Assembly (NCBI GenBank): GCA_029938085.1
Contig: JAPYOS010000004.1
Coordinates: forward strand, 62,001 to 126,000
Length of the DNA: 64,000 bases
Source of the DNA: Oceanospirillaceae bacterium
GTDB taxonomy: Bacteria; Pseudomonadota; Gammaproteobacteria; Pseudomonadales; Balneatricaceae
Reading direction: 5' to 3'
Shown here: piece after piece, positions 10,486 to 19,996 of the stretch
How positions within the stretch are numbered: position 1 is the first letter of the stretch
How the letters are laid out: every line of letters starts with the position of its first letter
The notes under the pieces: generated by a model
Seen by the model: only the letters and a program-made list of their open reading frames with translations
The model's database searches: none
What the model was told of the DNA's origin: nothing
Program-made: the position numbers and the translations under genes

Positions 10486-11526
10486 TTAGATAACCTCTAC
10501 CCAGTGCTTTTGAGTGGTGTCAGGAGTAGATAACTCACCGATCCATACACAATCTTGTTGGTTCTCTCGGCAGTACTCTTCTACGGCGCTGGCTTGGTCT
10601 GGTGCCACAGCAACCAATAAACCACCACTGGTTTGAGGGTCACACAGAATATTGATTTGTGTGTCACTGAGTGAACCCAACTTGTGACCATAACTATCGT
10701 AGTTGCGGCCACTGCCACCGGGTACGCACGATTGGTCTAAATAATGCGTTAAATCCGTCAGCAGAGGCACTGCATCAAAGTTAACCTGGGCTTGCAGCTG
10801 ACTGCCCTCACAAACTTCGACAAGATGGCCCATAAGGCCAAACCCGGTAACGTCTGTCATGGCGTTTACACCCGTCAAGGGCGCTAGCTTGGCGCCAATA
10901 TCATTGAGTTTAACCATATTGTCACGCGCCAAGTTAACGTCTTGCGGGCGTAAAATACCCCGTTTTTCAGCGGTGGTAAGAATGCCTACACCTAAGGGTT
11001 TGGTGAGCATTAACCGGTCGCCGGCTTGGGCCTGGTCGTTACGCTGTAGGTGCTCTAATGCAACTCTTCCGGTGACCGCTAAACCAAAAATAGGTTCAGG
11101 GGCGTCTATACTGTGGCCACCTGCTAAACAAATATTAGCCTTGGCACACACATCACGGGCCCCATCAATCACTTGCGCAGCCACTTCTGGGGCTAATTTG
11201 TCCACTGGCCAGCCCAATATTGCGATGGCCATTAACGGCTGACCACCCATGGCGTATACATCACTTATCGCATTGGTGGCTGCAACTCGTCCAAAATCAA
11301 ACGGGTCGTCAACAATAGGCATAAAAAAATCTGTGGTGCTAATAATGCCTGAGCCATCGCCTAGGTCAAACACGGCGGCATCATCACGGCTTTCGTTACC
11401 GACAATGAGGTTAGGATGGGTGAATTTTGGCAACTGAGATTGCAGCATTGTATCCAACACTTGGGGTGCAATTTTACAGCCGCAACCTGCGCCATGACTG
11501 TATTGTGTAAGTTTAATGTCGCTCAT
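10486..11526 (-). CDS. selD: Selenide, water dikinase (selenophosphate synthetase)
   Basis: SelD makes selenophosphate from selenide and ATP. The 346-residue protein has the catalytic N-terminal motif [10 protein letters not shown], with C15 and K18 matching E. coli Cys17 and Lys20. It is a cysteine rather than a selenocysteine version. Further motifs are [16 protein letters not shown] and a late [12 protein letters not shown] 11526 gives the canonical start; a TTG four codons upstream is also possible. mnmH follows directly, so the visible use of selenophosphate is tRNA selenation. No selA, selB or selC is in the window. Confidence 0.96.
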   Translation of the reverse strand: MSDIKLTQYSHGAGCGCKIAPQVLDTMLQSQLPKFTHPNLIVGNESRDDAAVFDLGDGSGIISTTDFFMPIVDDPFDFGRVAATNAISDVYAMGGQPLMAIAILGWPVDKLAPEVAAQVIDGARDVCAKANICLAGGHSIDAPEPIFGLAVTGRVALEHLQRNDQAQAGDRLMLTKPLGVGILTTAEKRGILRPQDVNLARDNMVKLNDIGAKLAPLTGVNAMTDVTGFGLMGHLVEVCEGSQLQAQVNFDAVPLLTDLTHYLDQSCVPGGSGRNYDSYGHKLGSLSDTQINILCDPQTSGGLLVAVAPDQASAVEEYCRENQQDCVWIGELSTPDTTQKHWVEVI

Positions 11527-11603
11527 AATTAGGGGCAAGTTCCGTTTACTATATCAATATGGTCGCCAGTATACCGAGTAATGGCTAAGGGTGTTACTAG
11601 ATC

Positions 11604-13655
11604 TCATGAAACAGATTTCAAGGCCAACCTACGAACCTGTTGTTGATAGGCTTTTTTACTCTGCTGCGGGCTCTTTGTTAATAGATGCTGCTCATGGCTA
11701 GCCGCTAATAATGGCTCTAAAATATACATCCCCGCATATATATTGGCGCTGCCATGGGCCAGTAACTGAAGCAAACGTGTATTGTGTGCGGGTGATAATT
11801 GTGGCAGCTCAGATAGGGTCTCATTCATCACTAAAAACCATGGCAAATCACCCAGGTGTTGAAACCAATCGTCTTCAGCAAACTTTAAATAGCCGGATAA
11901 ATGGCTGCGTAAACTCGCGAAAAGAGTGTGTGCAGGTGGCGACAAGGGCAACATAAATTGAATACTATTGAGCCCCGTAGCCGCATCTGCAGTTAACCCT
12001 AACCAAACCGCGAGATAGTCATTGCTGGCCCAAAAATCGACCAACTGGGCATCGGCAGCAAAGCTAGCACCTAAATAGTCAATACGCTGGTGTCGCGCCA
12101 ACAGTCTAATATGATCCAACATAAGGCTGCCCAGCCCTTGATGCTGAATGTTCGGCTCTACCGCAATACGCTGAACACGCCAGCTCGTCAAACATGCAGC
12201 CTCACCAAAACCTGCTTGTTGAGCCAGTATCTGAGCCAACAAGTGCCCCTGTAAACGACGCTGCCCCAGTTCCACTTGGTGGGCTAGGTCAATATCAAAG
12301 CCACCCTCCTCGCTGAGCCAAACCACACCTACAACCGCATTTTTGTAGTTCCACACATGGAGCTGATTGGTTGCATGGTCCAGCAAGTTTCTTAAATCTT
12401 GAGGGCTAGTTTGATAGTGCGATAACATTAACAAGCCATACACTTGCTGCAACAACTCAGGGTCGTGTGTAAGTTGTTCAGCAGACACCTGCTGATGTTC
12501 ACACCCAGCTAACTGCAGCTGTTGAGCCCTGCAGTGAGTTGATTGCTGGCGACATAAAAAAGACCCCGCGATCAACTCTTCGAGTGGGTCATGTTGTCGC
12601 CAGCGCATGGGTTCTACCAAACTCAGCTCTGTGGTAGCAAGGTTGAGTTGGTGCAATAGCCGTGGCAGTTTAAGACGGTAGCCCTGACCACTACCTTCAT
12701 AACCATCTTGGGTAGAGGATAACACCAGCAGTTGGTAATGAGTCGCCAAACGCGCCAATTGCGATACCGGCACAGCAGCCGCTTCATCAATGATCAACAT
12801 TGCCGCCGCTGGCAATTGTAGCAACAGGGCATCTAAGGCCCAAAAATTAATCTGCGCAGGTGCAGCCGTGTTTTGCATACTGGTTAAAGCACGCTTGCTC
12901 GGCGCAGTAACAATCACTGACGGCTGTGTTATTGAAGTATCGATGGCGTTAATAACCCATCCCAAACACGACGACTTGCCGCGGCCGCGGGGCGCATTGA
13001 GGCAATAGATCATGGTTTCTTGTAAATCATGGGCCGCAACTAAGCGGTCGATAATGTGTTGCTGGTGTAGGTTTGGCTTTAACCTAATGTCAGCAAGGAT
13101 AGCTGTGTCTACCGGTTTACTAATGAGGGTTTCAAACACCTTGTTAGGCGTATTTGCCTGTGGCGTATACAGACACACAGCGTCGTATTGCCGCCATTGG
13201 TCAATCCACCAGTGTTTAAACCATGACTTACATCCCTGCTTAGACTGACCATAGGCCAACAGTTGTTGGTCACATGAAACTACCCATTGCGGTAATTCAG
13301 GCGTTAGCATGACCATGATGCCGCCCGCTTCAATAGTACCTGCAAGCGCGCTAAAGGCACTCGCATTAAATTCTTCGTGGGCATTGTAAATCACACCCAA
13401 GTGGTTAGCACCCAACACCTGCGAGGCTTGCGACGCATTAATGCTGTGCTCTTTCGGCCCAGTAGGCAAATTTACCCACAGACAATCACCGAGGGCTCGT
13501 TGCACTTGGTAAGCATGGAATTGCGCTTGATCAAGATCCATGGCTAATACCAACATGAATCGATGGCCATTACACCGCGCCGCATCAATGTGGCGGTCGA
13601 CATCAAGCCAATGAGCTAAGGTTTGCAAAACAAGAAGATCCAAGGTGGCTAACAC
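11604..13655 (-). CDS. tmcA: tRNA(Met) cytidine acetyltransferase
   Basis: TmcA makes N4-acetylcytidine at wobble position 34 of elongator tRNA-Met, using acetyl-CoA and ATP. This protein has 683 residues (E. coli has 671) and the same architecture: an N-terminal DUF1726 region, an RNA-helicase-like ATPase with Walker A in APRGRGKSS (about 206-214) and Walker B in LIIDEAAAVP, then a GNAT domain with RIAVEPNIQHQGLGSLML. The start seems to be GTG 13655 with a poor ribosome site; TTG 13643 is possible. The gene is divergent from the molybdoenzyme gene and lies just upstream of the selD operon. Confidence 0.95.
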   Translation of the reverse strand: MLATLDLLVLQTLAHWLDVDRHIDAARCNGHRFMLVLAMDLDQAQFHAYQVQRALGDCLWVNLPTGPKEHSINASQASQVLGANHLGVIYNAHEEFNASAFSALAGTIEAGGIMVMLTPELPQWVVSCDQQLLAYGQSKQGCKSWFKHWWIDQWRQYDAVCLYTPQANTPNKVFETLISKPVDTAILADIRLKPNLHQQHIIDRLVAAHDLQETMIYCLNAPRGRGKSSCLGWVINAIDTSITQPSVIVTAPSKRALTSMQNTAAPAQINFWALDALLLQLPAAAMLIIDEAAAVPVSQLARLATHYQLLVLSSTQDGYEGSGQGYRLKLPRLLHQLNLATTELSLVEPMRWRQHDPLEELIAGSFLCRQQSTHCRAQQLQLAGCEHQQVSAEQLTHDPELLQQVYGLLMLSHYQTSPQDLRNLLDHATNQLHVWNYKNAVVGVVWLSEEGGFDIDLAHQVELGQRRLQGHLLAQILAQQAGFGEAACLTSWRVQRIAVEPNIQHQGLGSLMLDHIRLLARHQRIDYLGASFAADAQLVDFWASNDYLAVWLGLTADAATGLNSIQFMLPLSPPAHTLFASLRSHLSGYLKFAEDDWFQHLGDLPWFLVMNETLSELPQLSPAHNTRLLQLLAHGSANIYAGMYILEPLLAASHEQHLLTKSPQQSKKAYQQQVRRLALKSVS

Positions 13656-13717
13656 AAGGTTTTATTGTACACTCGTTATATACCATGCAACTAGACTAAA
13701 CCGTGATCTAACCTATT

Positions 13718-15781
13718 ATGCAACGACTTGCCGCCACTTGCCCCCACGACTGCCCCAGCGTATGCGCTTTACAGGTGGAACGTATAGACAGCCATACCAT
13801 CGGTGGCGTGTATGGCAACAAAGATCAAACCTACACTCAGGGCGTTATTTGTGCCAAGGTTGCGCGTTATAAGGACCGCATCCATCACCCAGACCGACTC
13901 ACTCAGCCGTTACTGCGCACGGGCAAAAAAGGCGTCGGCATGGAGGCGTTTAGTCCTATTAGCTGGGATCAAGCATTACAACTGATGGTCGACAAATTTA
14001 ACCATGTCGCTGACAAATACGGTGCAGAGTCCATATGGCCCTACCACTACGCGGGTACCATGGGCCTTGTACAGCGAGACTCCATAGACCGACTAACCCA
14101 CTGCTTAGGTTACTCTAGGCAAAAGTCCACCATCTGTACCAGCTTACCCGATGCGGGTTATATCGCCGGCACAGGCTTAAAGCGCGGCCTTGACCCACGG
14201 GAAATCGAACACGCAACCTTAGTGGTGATTTGGGGCGGCAACCCCGTACATACACAAATTAATGTCATGCATCACGTTAATAAAGGTCAAAAGAAGAGCC
14301 AAGCCAAACTTGTGGTGATCGACCCGTACCGTACGGCCACGGCCCAAAAGTCTGATCTACACTTGATGTTAAAACCGGGTACCGATGGTGCCTTAGCCTG
14401 CGCGGTAATGTACTGTTTGTTTCGTGATAACTACGCCGATTGGGATTACCTCAATCAATACACCGATGACCCAAAGGGGTTAGAACAACACCTTGCCACA
14501 CGCACACCCACTTGGGCGGCAGCCATCACCGGCCTAGATGTGGACGATATCGAGACCTTTGCCCAGTGGTACGGTGACAACCCACAAACCTTTATGCGGT
14601 TAGGTTATGGCTTTACTCGTAGTCGTAATGGGGCCTTCAATATGCACGCAGCCAGCTGCTTGCCCGCGGTCACCGGTGCCTGGAAACACTTGGGTGGTGG
14701 TGCGCTTTACAGCAATACGGGGATGTACGAAGTGGATTTTTCGGCCATCAGAGGCTTAGACGTTGTTGACCTCAACACACGCGAGTTGGACCAATCACGT
14801 ATTGGCCCAGTGCTGACTAACGACAAGCGCGATTTACAGGGTAAGAGCCCGATCAAAGCCATTTTAATACAAAGCACTAACCCCATGGTGGTGGCCCCAG
14901 AATCCAACCTGGTGCGCCAAGGGTTTGAGCGCAACGACCTATTTATCTGTGTTCACGAACAGTTTATGACTGAAACCGCCGCCATGGCAGACCTCGTACT
15001 GCCTGCAACTATGTTTTTAGAACATGATGATATCTATTTGGGTGGCGGGCACACCCATATCCAACTGAGCCGAAAAATCATTGAGCCGCCTGGGGAGTGC
15101 CGTAGTAATCACTGGTTAATCAACCAACTGGGGCAGCGGCTAGGCTCAACACACCAAAGCTTTAGCATGGATGAATTACAGCTCATGCAACACACTGTTG
15201 AAGCCAGCGACAGTATCAACTGGCAGGATTTATGGCGCGATAATTGGGTTGATTGTGCAGTACCGTTTGAGGAGGCCCACTACTTAAACGGCTTTGGTCA
15301 CGCCGATAGCAAATTTCATTTCCGCCATGGTTGGGATGAGCTGTTATTAGGTAAAGTCAATTGTAGCCCGTTTGCCGATCACCTAGACATTACCGACCCC
15401 ACCACCGCCAAACAACGTTGGCGCTTGGTCACTGCACCCGCACGCCACTTTCTTAACACTACGTTTACCGAAGCACCCTTCTCGTTACGCTTAGAAAAGC
15501 AACCTGACCTAATAATCCACCCTAAGGATTGCTTAGCGCTAGGCCTAAGCAACGGAGACTGGGTGGAAGTGGGTAATCAAAAGGGCGCTGTGAAACTGCC
15601 GATTAAAGTCTTCGAAGGCTTACAGCAAGGCACTGTTGTGTGTGAGTCCATCTGGCCTAACAAGGCCTTTAGTGGCAACGTAGGCATTAACGCCTTAACC
15701 AGCGCCGAAGCTGGACTACCCTTTGGTGGTGCCGTATTTCACGACACCAGTGTCTGGCTTAAGCCTTGCGAAGCCGGTTAG
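13718..15781 (+). CDS. Cytoplasmic molybdopterin oxidoreductase, DMSO-reductase superfamily
   Basis: This 687-residue bis-molybdopterin enzyme opens with a [4Fe-4S] motif, C8-x3-C12-x3-C16 and C45. C140, in STICTSLPD, sits where Mo/W-ligating Cys or Sec occurs in formate dehydrogenase and acetylene hydratase, so it is the probable metal ligand. The molydopterin-binding C-terminal domain covers about residues 560-680. There is no twin-arginine signal, so it acts in the cytosol. No partner subunit, cofactor gene or transporter is adjacent. The substrate is unknown; formate, nitrate, sulfur-compound and hydratase activities are all known in the superfamily. It is transcribed away from tmcA. Confidence 0.88.
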   Translation: MQRLAATCPHDCPSVCALQVERIDSHTIGGVYGNKDQTYTQGVICAKVARYKDRIHHPDRLTQPLLRTGKKGVGMEAFSPISWDQALQLMVDKFNHVADKYGAESIWPYHYAGTMGLVQRDSIDRLTHCLGYSRQKSTICTSLPDAGYIAGTGLKRGLDPREIEHATLVVIWGGNPVHTQINVMHHVNKGQKKSQAKLVVIDPYRTATAQKSDLHLMLKPGTDGALACAVMYCLFRDNYADWDYLNQYTDDPKGLEQHLATRTPTWAAAITGLDVDDIETFAQWYGDNPQTFMRLGYGFTRSRNGAFNMHAASCLPAVTGAWKHLGGGALYSNTGMYEVDFSAIRGLDVVDLNTRELDQSRIGPVLTNDKRDLQGKSPIKAILIQSTNPMVVAPESNLVRQGFERNDLFICVHEQFMTETAAMADLVLPATMFLEHDDIYLGGGHTHIQLSRKIIEPPGECRSNHWLINQLGQRLGSTHQSFSMDELQLMQHTVEASDSINWQDLWRDNWVDCAVPFEEAHYLNGFGHADSKFHFRHGWDELLLGKVNCSPFADHLDITDPTTAKQRWRLVTAPARHFLNTTFTEAPFSLRLEKQPDLIIHPKDCLALGLSNGDWVEVGNQKGAVKLPIKVFEGLQQGTVVCESIWPNKAFSGNVGINALTSAEAGLPFGGAVFHDTSVWLKPCEAG

Positions 15782-15802
15782 AGCCGCTGAAATTAGGTAG
15801 CC

Positions 15803-16579
15803 TTACAAACTGGCCAACAAACGTCCAAAGCCGTCGATCTCACACGGCGCTTTAAGCTGATGTAAGATATGCCAGGCCATAACTTGATTGCTGGACAAAA
15901 AGTAACAGCCGTAACGCTGCTCTAGGGATTGTAACAAACTCATGGTTCTAAAATTGGTGCATGAGATAAACACCGCATCCGGCGTCTGCTCCATAGAGGC
16001 GAACAATTGTTCTATTAGGGCTGGCAAATAGGCCACATCCATTGAACCTATTTGGTGATCCAGCTCCAGATCTAGACTGCCCCACTTCATAACCTCGTAC
16101 CCAGCGGACTGCAAGGCACCGTAGAAGGGTTGATTAACCTGCGCCACATAGGGAGACAACACCGCAAGACGTTTGGCGTTGAGGTGCTCAAACGCCGCCT
16201 TGACCGCCGTAAAGGGGTTGCTGGTGATCGAGCAGTCGCCGCCTTGTTGCAGCAATGTATGAACCTTTTGTTCGCCAATCACCAAACTTGCAGAGGTACA
16301 ACCATAGGCAATGGCATCAAGCGCCACATCGGGCAAGATCAGGCTCGCGCACTGGCCTATTTGGGAGGCCATGGTTAACAAGGCCGCTGGCGTCACTTCC
16401 GCTTCGCAGGCTAAACGTGACACCAACAACTCTATTGGTAGACCGTTAAATACCTGAGCCCATTCAGCCTCGATCACCATGTCGGTAGCAAGCACCACCA
16501 AACCCACCCTTAGGGGCATATCTGCAGGGGCTATAAAACGGGCGTTAAGCGGTAAATTAATATCGGCGAATGACGTCAT
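15803..16579 (-). CDS. Asp/Glu racemase-superfamily enzyme, maleate isomerase/arylmalonate decarboxylase type
   Basis: This 258-residue cytosolic enzyme has two cysteine motifs, YGCTSAS (about residues 92-98) and FISCTNFRT (about 204-212), one in each half. That is the two-cysteine pattern of racemases and maleate cis-trans isomerase; arylmalonate decarboxylase keeps only the second. The substrate cannot be told. It converges with the molybdoenzyme gene and lies 12 bases downstream of sohB, so it may be transcribed with sohB, but no functional link is evident. Confidence 0.8.
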   Translation of the reverse strand: MTSFADINLPLNARFIAPADMPLRVGLVVLATDMVIEAEWAQVFNGLPIELLVSRLACEAEVTPAALLTMASQIGQCASLILPDVALDAIAYGCTSASLVIGEQKVHTLLQQGGDCSITSNPFTAVKAAFEHLNAKRLAVLSPYVAQVNQPFYGALQSAGYEVMKWGSLDLELDHQIGSMDVAYLPALIEQLFASMEQTPDAVFISCTNFRTMSLLQSLEQRYGCYFLSSNQVMAWHILHQLKAPCEIDGFGRLLASL

Positions 16580-16591
16580 AAAGCTGACCTG

Positions 16592-17701
16592 TTAATGGGT
16601 GATGCTTTGGCGCTGTAACTTAGACCAAATACCGCTAGCAACATGACTAAGACTCGATGAGGCCGCAATACCTAGCTTTTCGCCCACGGTTTTTTTAGCC
16701 ACGTACTCAACCAACAAGACATCACTATTGGCCATGGTTTGTTGCAATACCTCATCAGAGGTTCCCACCTGGTCGACCAAGCCTAATTCTATGGCTTGTT
16801 GCCCATACCAAACGTCGCCGTTAGCAACTTGCTCAATATCCAACTGCGGGCGTTGCTGCGAAACCCACTGTTTAAATAGACCATGGGTTTGCTGTAAGTC
16901 TTCGACAAACTTGTCACGGCCCTTACGGGTGTTCTCGCCCATAACCGTGAGGCTACGCTTATGTTCGCCAGCGGTGAGCACTTCTACGTCAATGGAGTGT
17001 TTCTTTAACAAACGATGTACATTGGGCACTTCTGCCACCACACCAATGGACCCGACCAGGGCAAAAGGTGCGGCTACAATGGTGTTAGCCATACAAGCCA
17101 TCATGTAGCCACCACTGGCCGCCACTTGATCAACACAAATGGTTAATGGCACCTTGGCTTTACTAATACGCCCAAGTTGAGACGCCGCCAACCCATAGGT
17201 GTGTACCATACCGCCACTTGAATCAAGGCGCATCACAATTTCGTCGGTATTTTTAGCCACCGAAAGCACCGCCGAAATTTCATGCCGCAGGTGTTCTACA
17301 GCGCTGGCTTTAATATCGCCATCAAAATCCAATACAAACACGCGTTTTTTGCTATCGGCTTCCTCTACACTGGTGTCGGCATCAATATCGCCATTGGTCT
17401 TGGCGACTTTGGCCTGCTTTTTAGCCTCGGCTTTGTCCTGCTTGGCTTTGAGCTTATCGGCTTTGTCTTGACTCTTACGCAATTGTTTAAACTGAAATTT
17501 GTCCATCATGGCGTGATCTAACGTGTCTGTCATGTCTTCAAATTCGTCGTTTAGGCTGCGCACCTCTATGTGCCCGCCTTTGCCTTGATGGCGACGATTC
17601 ATGCTGGCACTGACCAACACTGCAATCACGATGATAATGGCAATGCAAAAGGTCACTACTTTGGCGAAAAATAAACCGTATTCGTACAAAAAATCTAACA
17701 C
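16592..17701 (-). CDS. sohB: Inner-membrane S49 protease SohB
   Basis: This 369-residue protein begins with one membrane anchor (about residues 11-32). A charged Lys/Ala-rich linker (about 65-115) resembles the one in E. coli SohB. The S49 protease domain has SSGGMVHTYGLAASQLG, the catalytic serine motif VAASGGYMMA and GSIGVVAEVPN. The catalytic lysine is expected in AGEHKRSLTVMG. The start is GTG 17701 with GGAG seven bases upstream. SohB acts at the cytoplasmic membrane; its natural substrates are not settled. A second S49 protease, SppA, is at 49317-50282. Confidence 0.93.
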   Translation of the reverse strand: MLDFLYEYGLFFAKVVTFCIAIIIVIAVLVSASMNRRHQGKGGHIEVRSLNDEFEDMTDTLDHAMMDKFQFKQLRKSQDKADKLKAKQDKAEAKKQAKVAKTNGDIDADTSVEEADSKKRVFVLDFDGDIKASAVEHLRHEISAVLSVAKNTDEIVMRLDSSGGMVHTYGLAASQLGRISKAKVPLTICVDQVAASGGYMMACMANTIVAAPFALVGSIGVVAEVPNVHRLLKKHSIDVEVLTAGEHKRSLTVMGENTRKGRDKFVEDLQQTHGLFKQWVSQQRPQLDIEQVANGDVWYGQQAIELGLVDQVGTSDEVLQQTMANSDVLLVEYVAKKTVGEKLGIAASSSLSHVASGIWSKLQRQSITH

Positions 17702-17804
17702 TCGGTGTCTCCAAATATGGCGCTGTATAGCCAGTCGCCCTCTGTCACCTATTCTAGTCTAGTCTGCGCCAAAACCATAATATAAGATCAACAGCAAACC
17801 AAAT

Positions 17805-17820
17805 TCAAACGCTTGTTTGA
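17805..17820. promoter_or_regulatory. PsrA-like operator TCAAAC-N4-GTTTGA
   Basis: This is a perfect inverted repeat, TCAAACGCTTGTTTGA, overlapping the -35 element of the promoter for the SCP2-like gene. The form CAAAC-N4-GTTTG matches the described recognition pattern of the fatty-acid-responsive TetR regulator PsrA. Its position would let a bound repressor block RNA polymerase. Confidence 0.6.
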
Positions 17821-17845
17821 TTTGCATTGCAAAAACGCATAGAAT
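17817..17845 (+). promoter_or_regulatory. Sigma-70 promoter for the SCP2-like gene
   Basis: TTGATT, 17 bases, TAGAAT. This gives a leader of about 28 nt before ATG 17880, which has AAGGA at a suitable distance. Confidence 0.6.
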
Positions 17846-17879
17846 CAGGTCTCCATACTTACCCATAAGGATTAATACC

Positions 17880-18194
17880 ATGGCAGTAGCCGAAATTATG
17901 GCAAAAATGCAGTCTGCATTTGTCGCCGACGAAGCCGATGGCTTACAAGCAACCTTTCAATTTTGCATCGCTGACGACGACGACTTTTACGTCACTATCG
18001 ACGACGCCAGTTGTGCTGCTAGCTTGGGCAACCACGACGATCCTGAAATCACCATGTCCATGGATTCTGACACTTTAACGGAGATTGTGAGCGGCGAGCT
18101 AGACGGTATGGCTGCATTCATGGGTGGCCGCTTACAAGCCGAAGGCGACGTTATGTTGGGCACCCGCTTAAGTCAACTGTTTGAACTGAGCTAA
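17880..18194 (+). CDS. SCP2 (sterol carrier protein 2) domain lipid-binding protein
   Basis: This small acidic 104-residue cytosolic protein is made of a single SCP2 domain. The strands FQFCIADDDDFYVTID (about 27-42) and EITMSMDSDTLTEIVSGELD are typical. Such proteins bind acyl-CoA, fatty acids or other hydrophobic ligands in a tunnel. ATG 17880 is preferred: AAGGATTAATACC precedes it, while the in-frame codons back to 17817 overlap the promoter. It is monocistronic. The PsrA-like palindrome at its promoter suggests control by fatty acids. Confidence 0.85.
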   Translation: MAVAEIMAKMQSAFVADEADGLQATFQFCIADDDDFYVTIDDASCAASLGNHDDPEITMSMDSDTLTEIVSGELDGMAAFMGGRLQAEGDVMLGTRLSQLFELS

Positions 18195-18310
18195 ACCAAC
18201 GTCACGTGCACGTCACACCGTCCTACAATGCAGCCCATCTAGCGCAGCGGTTATTCCCCTGTGGGCTGCCCCTCTAACCGTATTATTGAAGTTCAAATAC
18301 CCTCTATAAT

Positions 18311-18339
18311 TTGTAAATTTGGTGTAAATCAGCTACAAT
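18311..18339 (+). promoter_or_regulatory. Sigma-70 promoter of nhaB
   Basis: TTGTAA, 17 bases, TACAAT. It lies 83 bases before the nhaB start. The rest of the 227-base gap (18195-18421) holds nothing else I can assign, apart from a lone TATAAT at 18305. Confidence 0.6.
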
Positions 18340-18421
18340 TGCGCGCCAAATTAGTCGCATCAACACAGACACCGAAGCGCCGACTAAGACCAAATTTTTC
18401 ATCATTTTATAGGACCTTTGT

Positions 18422-19927
18422 ATGCACCAAGTATTAACTCTGCCGCAGGCATTTAGGCGCAACTTTTTAGGCAATTCGCCTATTTGGTATAAGCAAGTCA
18501 TTATTGGCTTCTTAATTCTTAACCCCGTGTTGCTGGCTATGTTTGGCCCTACAGTGGCTGGCTGGGTGCTAATCTTTGAATTTATTTTTACACTTGCCTT
18601 AGCGCTTAAGTGTTACCCGTTACAACCCGGTGGTTTATTGGCGATCGAAGCCATTGCTATTGGGCTCGCGTCACCCGATGGCGTTTATCACGAAGTTAGC
18701 AGCAACCTGCAGGTTATTTTACTACTGATGTTTATGGTTGCCGGCATCTACTTTATGAAAGATATGTTGTTGGCTGTATTTACCCGCTTTTTGGTAGGGG
18801 TTAAGTCTAAGACCGCATTGTCATTGTTATTTAGTTTTACCGCAGCCGTACTTTCGGCATTTCTTGATGCCCTGACTGTTACCGCCGTACTTATTAGTGT
18901 GGGTGTTGGTTTTTACTCCGTGTACCACAAAGTTGCGTCTAACGCCGGCTCTCACGATCACAACCACAGCAACGATGACCATGTGGTTGAGTTGCACCGC
19001 GAAGACTTAGATCAGTTCCGTTCATTCCTACGCAGTTTGCTTATGCATGGTGCCGTAGGTACAGCATTAGGCGGCGTAACCACCCTGGTTGGCGAGCCAC
19101 AAAACCTACTCATTGCAGAAAAAGCCGGTTGGGAATTTATTGAGTTCTTTATTCACATGGCCCCTGTGACCATGCCAGTATTAGTCACTGGCTTACTTAC
19201 TTGTATGCTCATGGAGAAACTAAGCTGGTTTGGCTATGGTGCTAAGCTACCGGCTGCAGTACGTACCGTACTAGAAGATTTTGACACCGAGCAACGCGCC
19301 CAGCGTAGCTCGCGTGACTACGCTACATTGATTGTACAAAGCATTATCGCCCTGTTATTGGTGCTGGCCTTAGCCTTCCACGTTGCCGAAGTCGGCCTTG
19401 TTGGTTTGATGATTATCATTTTGTTGACCGCATTTAACGGCATTACTGAAGAAAGTCAAATTGGCCATGCCTTTGAAGAGGCGCTGCCTTTTACTGCATT
19501 GCTGGTTGTGTTCTTCTCTATCGTGACGGTGATTCATGAACAACACTTGTTCAATCCGATCATCGAATGGGTACTTACCCTTGAACTAGACATGCAGCCC
19601 CGTGTGTTCTTTGTTGCTAACGGTGTGTTGTCTGCTATTAGTGATAACGTGTTTGTTGCCACCATTTACATTAATGAAGTGGTTGGCGCCTTAGAAGCGG
19701 GTTTAATTGACCGTGCTCACTTTGACAAGTTGGCGATTGCCATTAACACAGGTACCAACATCCCTAGTGTGGCCACACCTAACGGCCAAGCGGCCTTCTT
19801 GTTCCTATTAACCTCAGCCGTGGCACCGTTAATTCGTTTGTCATACGGCACCATGGTATGGATGGCATTGCCTTACACCATCACCATGAGTGTTGTGGGT
19901 TACTTAGCAGTGAGCTATATGATCTAA
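18422..19927 (+). CDS. nhaB: Na+/H+ antiporter NhaB
   Basis: NhaB is an inner-membrane electrogenic antiporter that expels sodium in exchange for protons. The 501-residue protein aligns along its length with E. coli NhaB (513 residues): the start ([14 protein letters not shown]), [48 protein letters not shown] and [17 protein letters not shown] are recognisable. About a dozen membrane segments are present. A cytoplasmic-type loop at residues 177-192 is unusually rich in histidine and acidic residues. AGGACC precedes the start, and the gene ends at a strong terminator. Confidence 0.97.
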   Translation: MHQVLTLPQAFRRNFLGNSPIWYKQVIIGFLILNPVLLAMFGPTVAGWVLIFEFIFTLALALKCYPLQPGGLLAIEAIAIGLASPDGVYHEVSSNLQVILLLMFMVAGIYFMKDMLLAVFTRFLVGVKSKTALSLLFSFTAAVLSAFLDALTVTAVLISVGVGFYSVYHKVASNAGSHDHNHSNDDHVVELHREDLDQFRSFLRSLLMHGAVGTALGGVTTLVGEPQNLLIAEKAGWEFIEFFIHMAPVTMPVLVTGLLTCMLMEKLSWFGYGAKLPAAVRTVLEDFDTEQRAQRSSRDYATLIVQSIIALLLVLALAFHVAEVGLVGLMIIILLTAFNGITEESQIGHAFEEALPFTALLVVFFSIVTVIHEQHLFNPIIEWVLTLELDMQPRVFFVANGVLSAISDNVFVATIYINEVVGALEAGLIDRAHFDKLAIAINTGTNIPSVATPNGQAAFLFLLTSAVAPLIRLSYGTMVWMALPYTITMSVVGYLAVSYMI

Positions 19928-19945
19928 GTACAATTAGCTACAATC

Positions 19946-19973
19946 AAAAAAGCCGCACTTGTGCGGCTTTTTT
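19946..19973. terminator. Bidirectional terminator between nhaB and dnaQ
   Basis: AAAAAAGCCGCAC and GTGCGGCTTTTTT form a perfect stem with a two-base centre. T-tracts on both strands serve the converging nhaB and dnaQ. Confidence 0.92.
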
Positions 19974-19996
19974 ATTGCTGTTAAAAACCCATCAAC

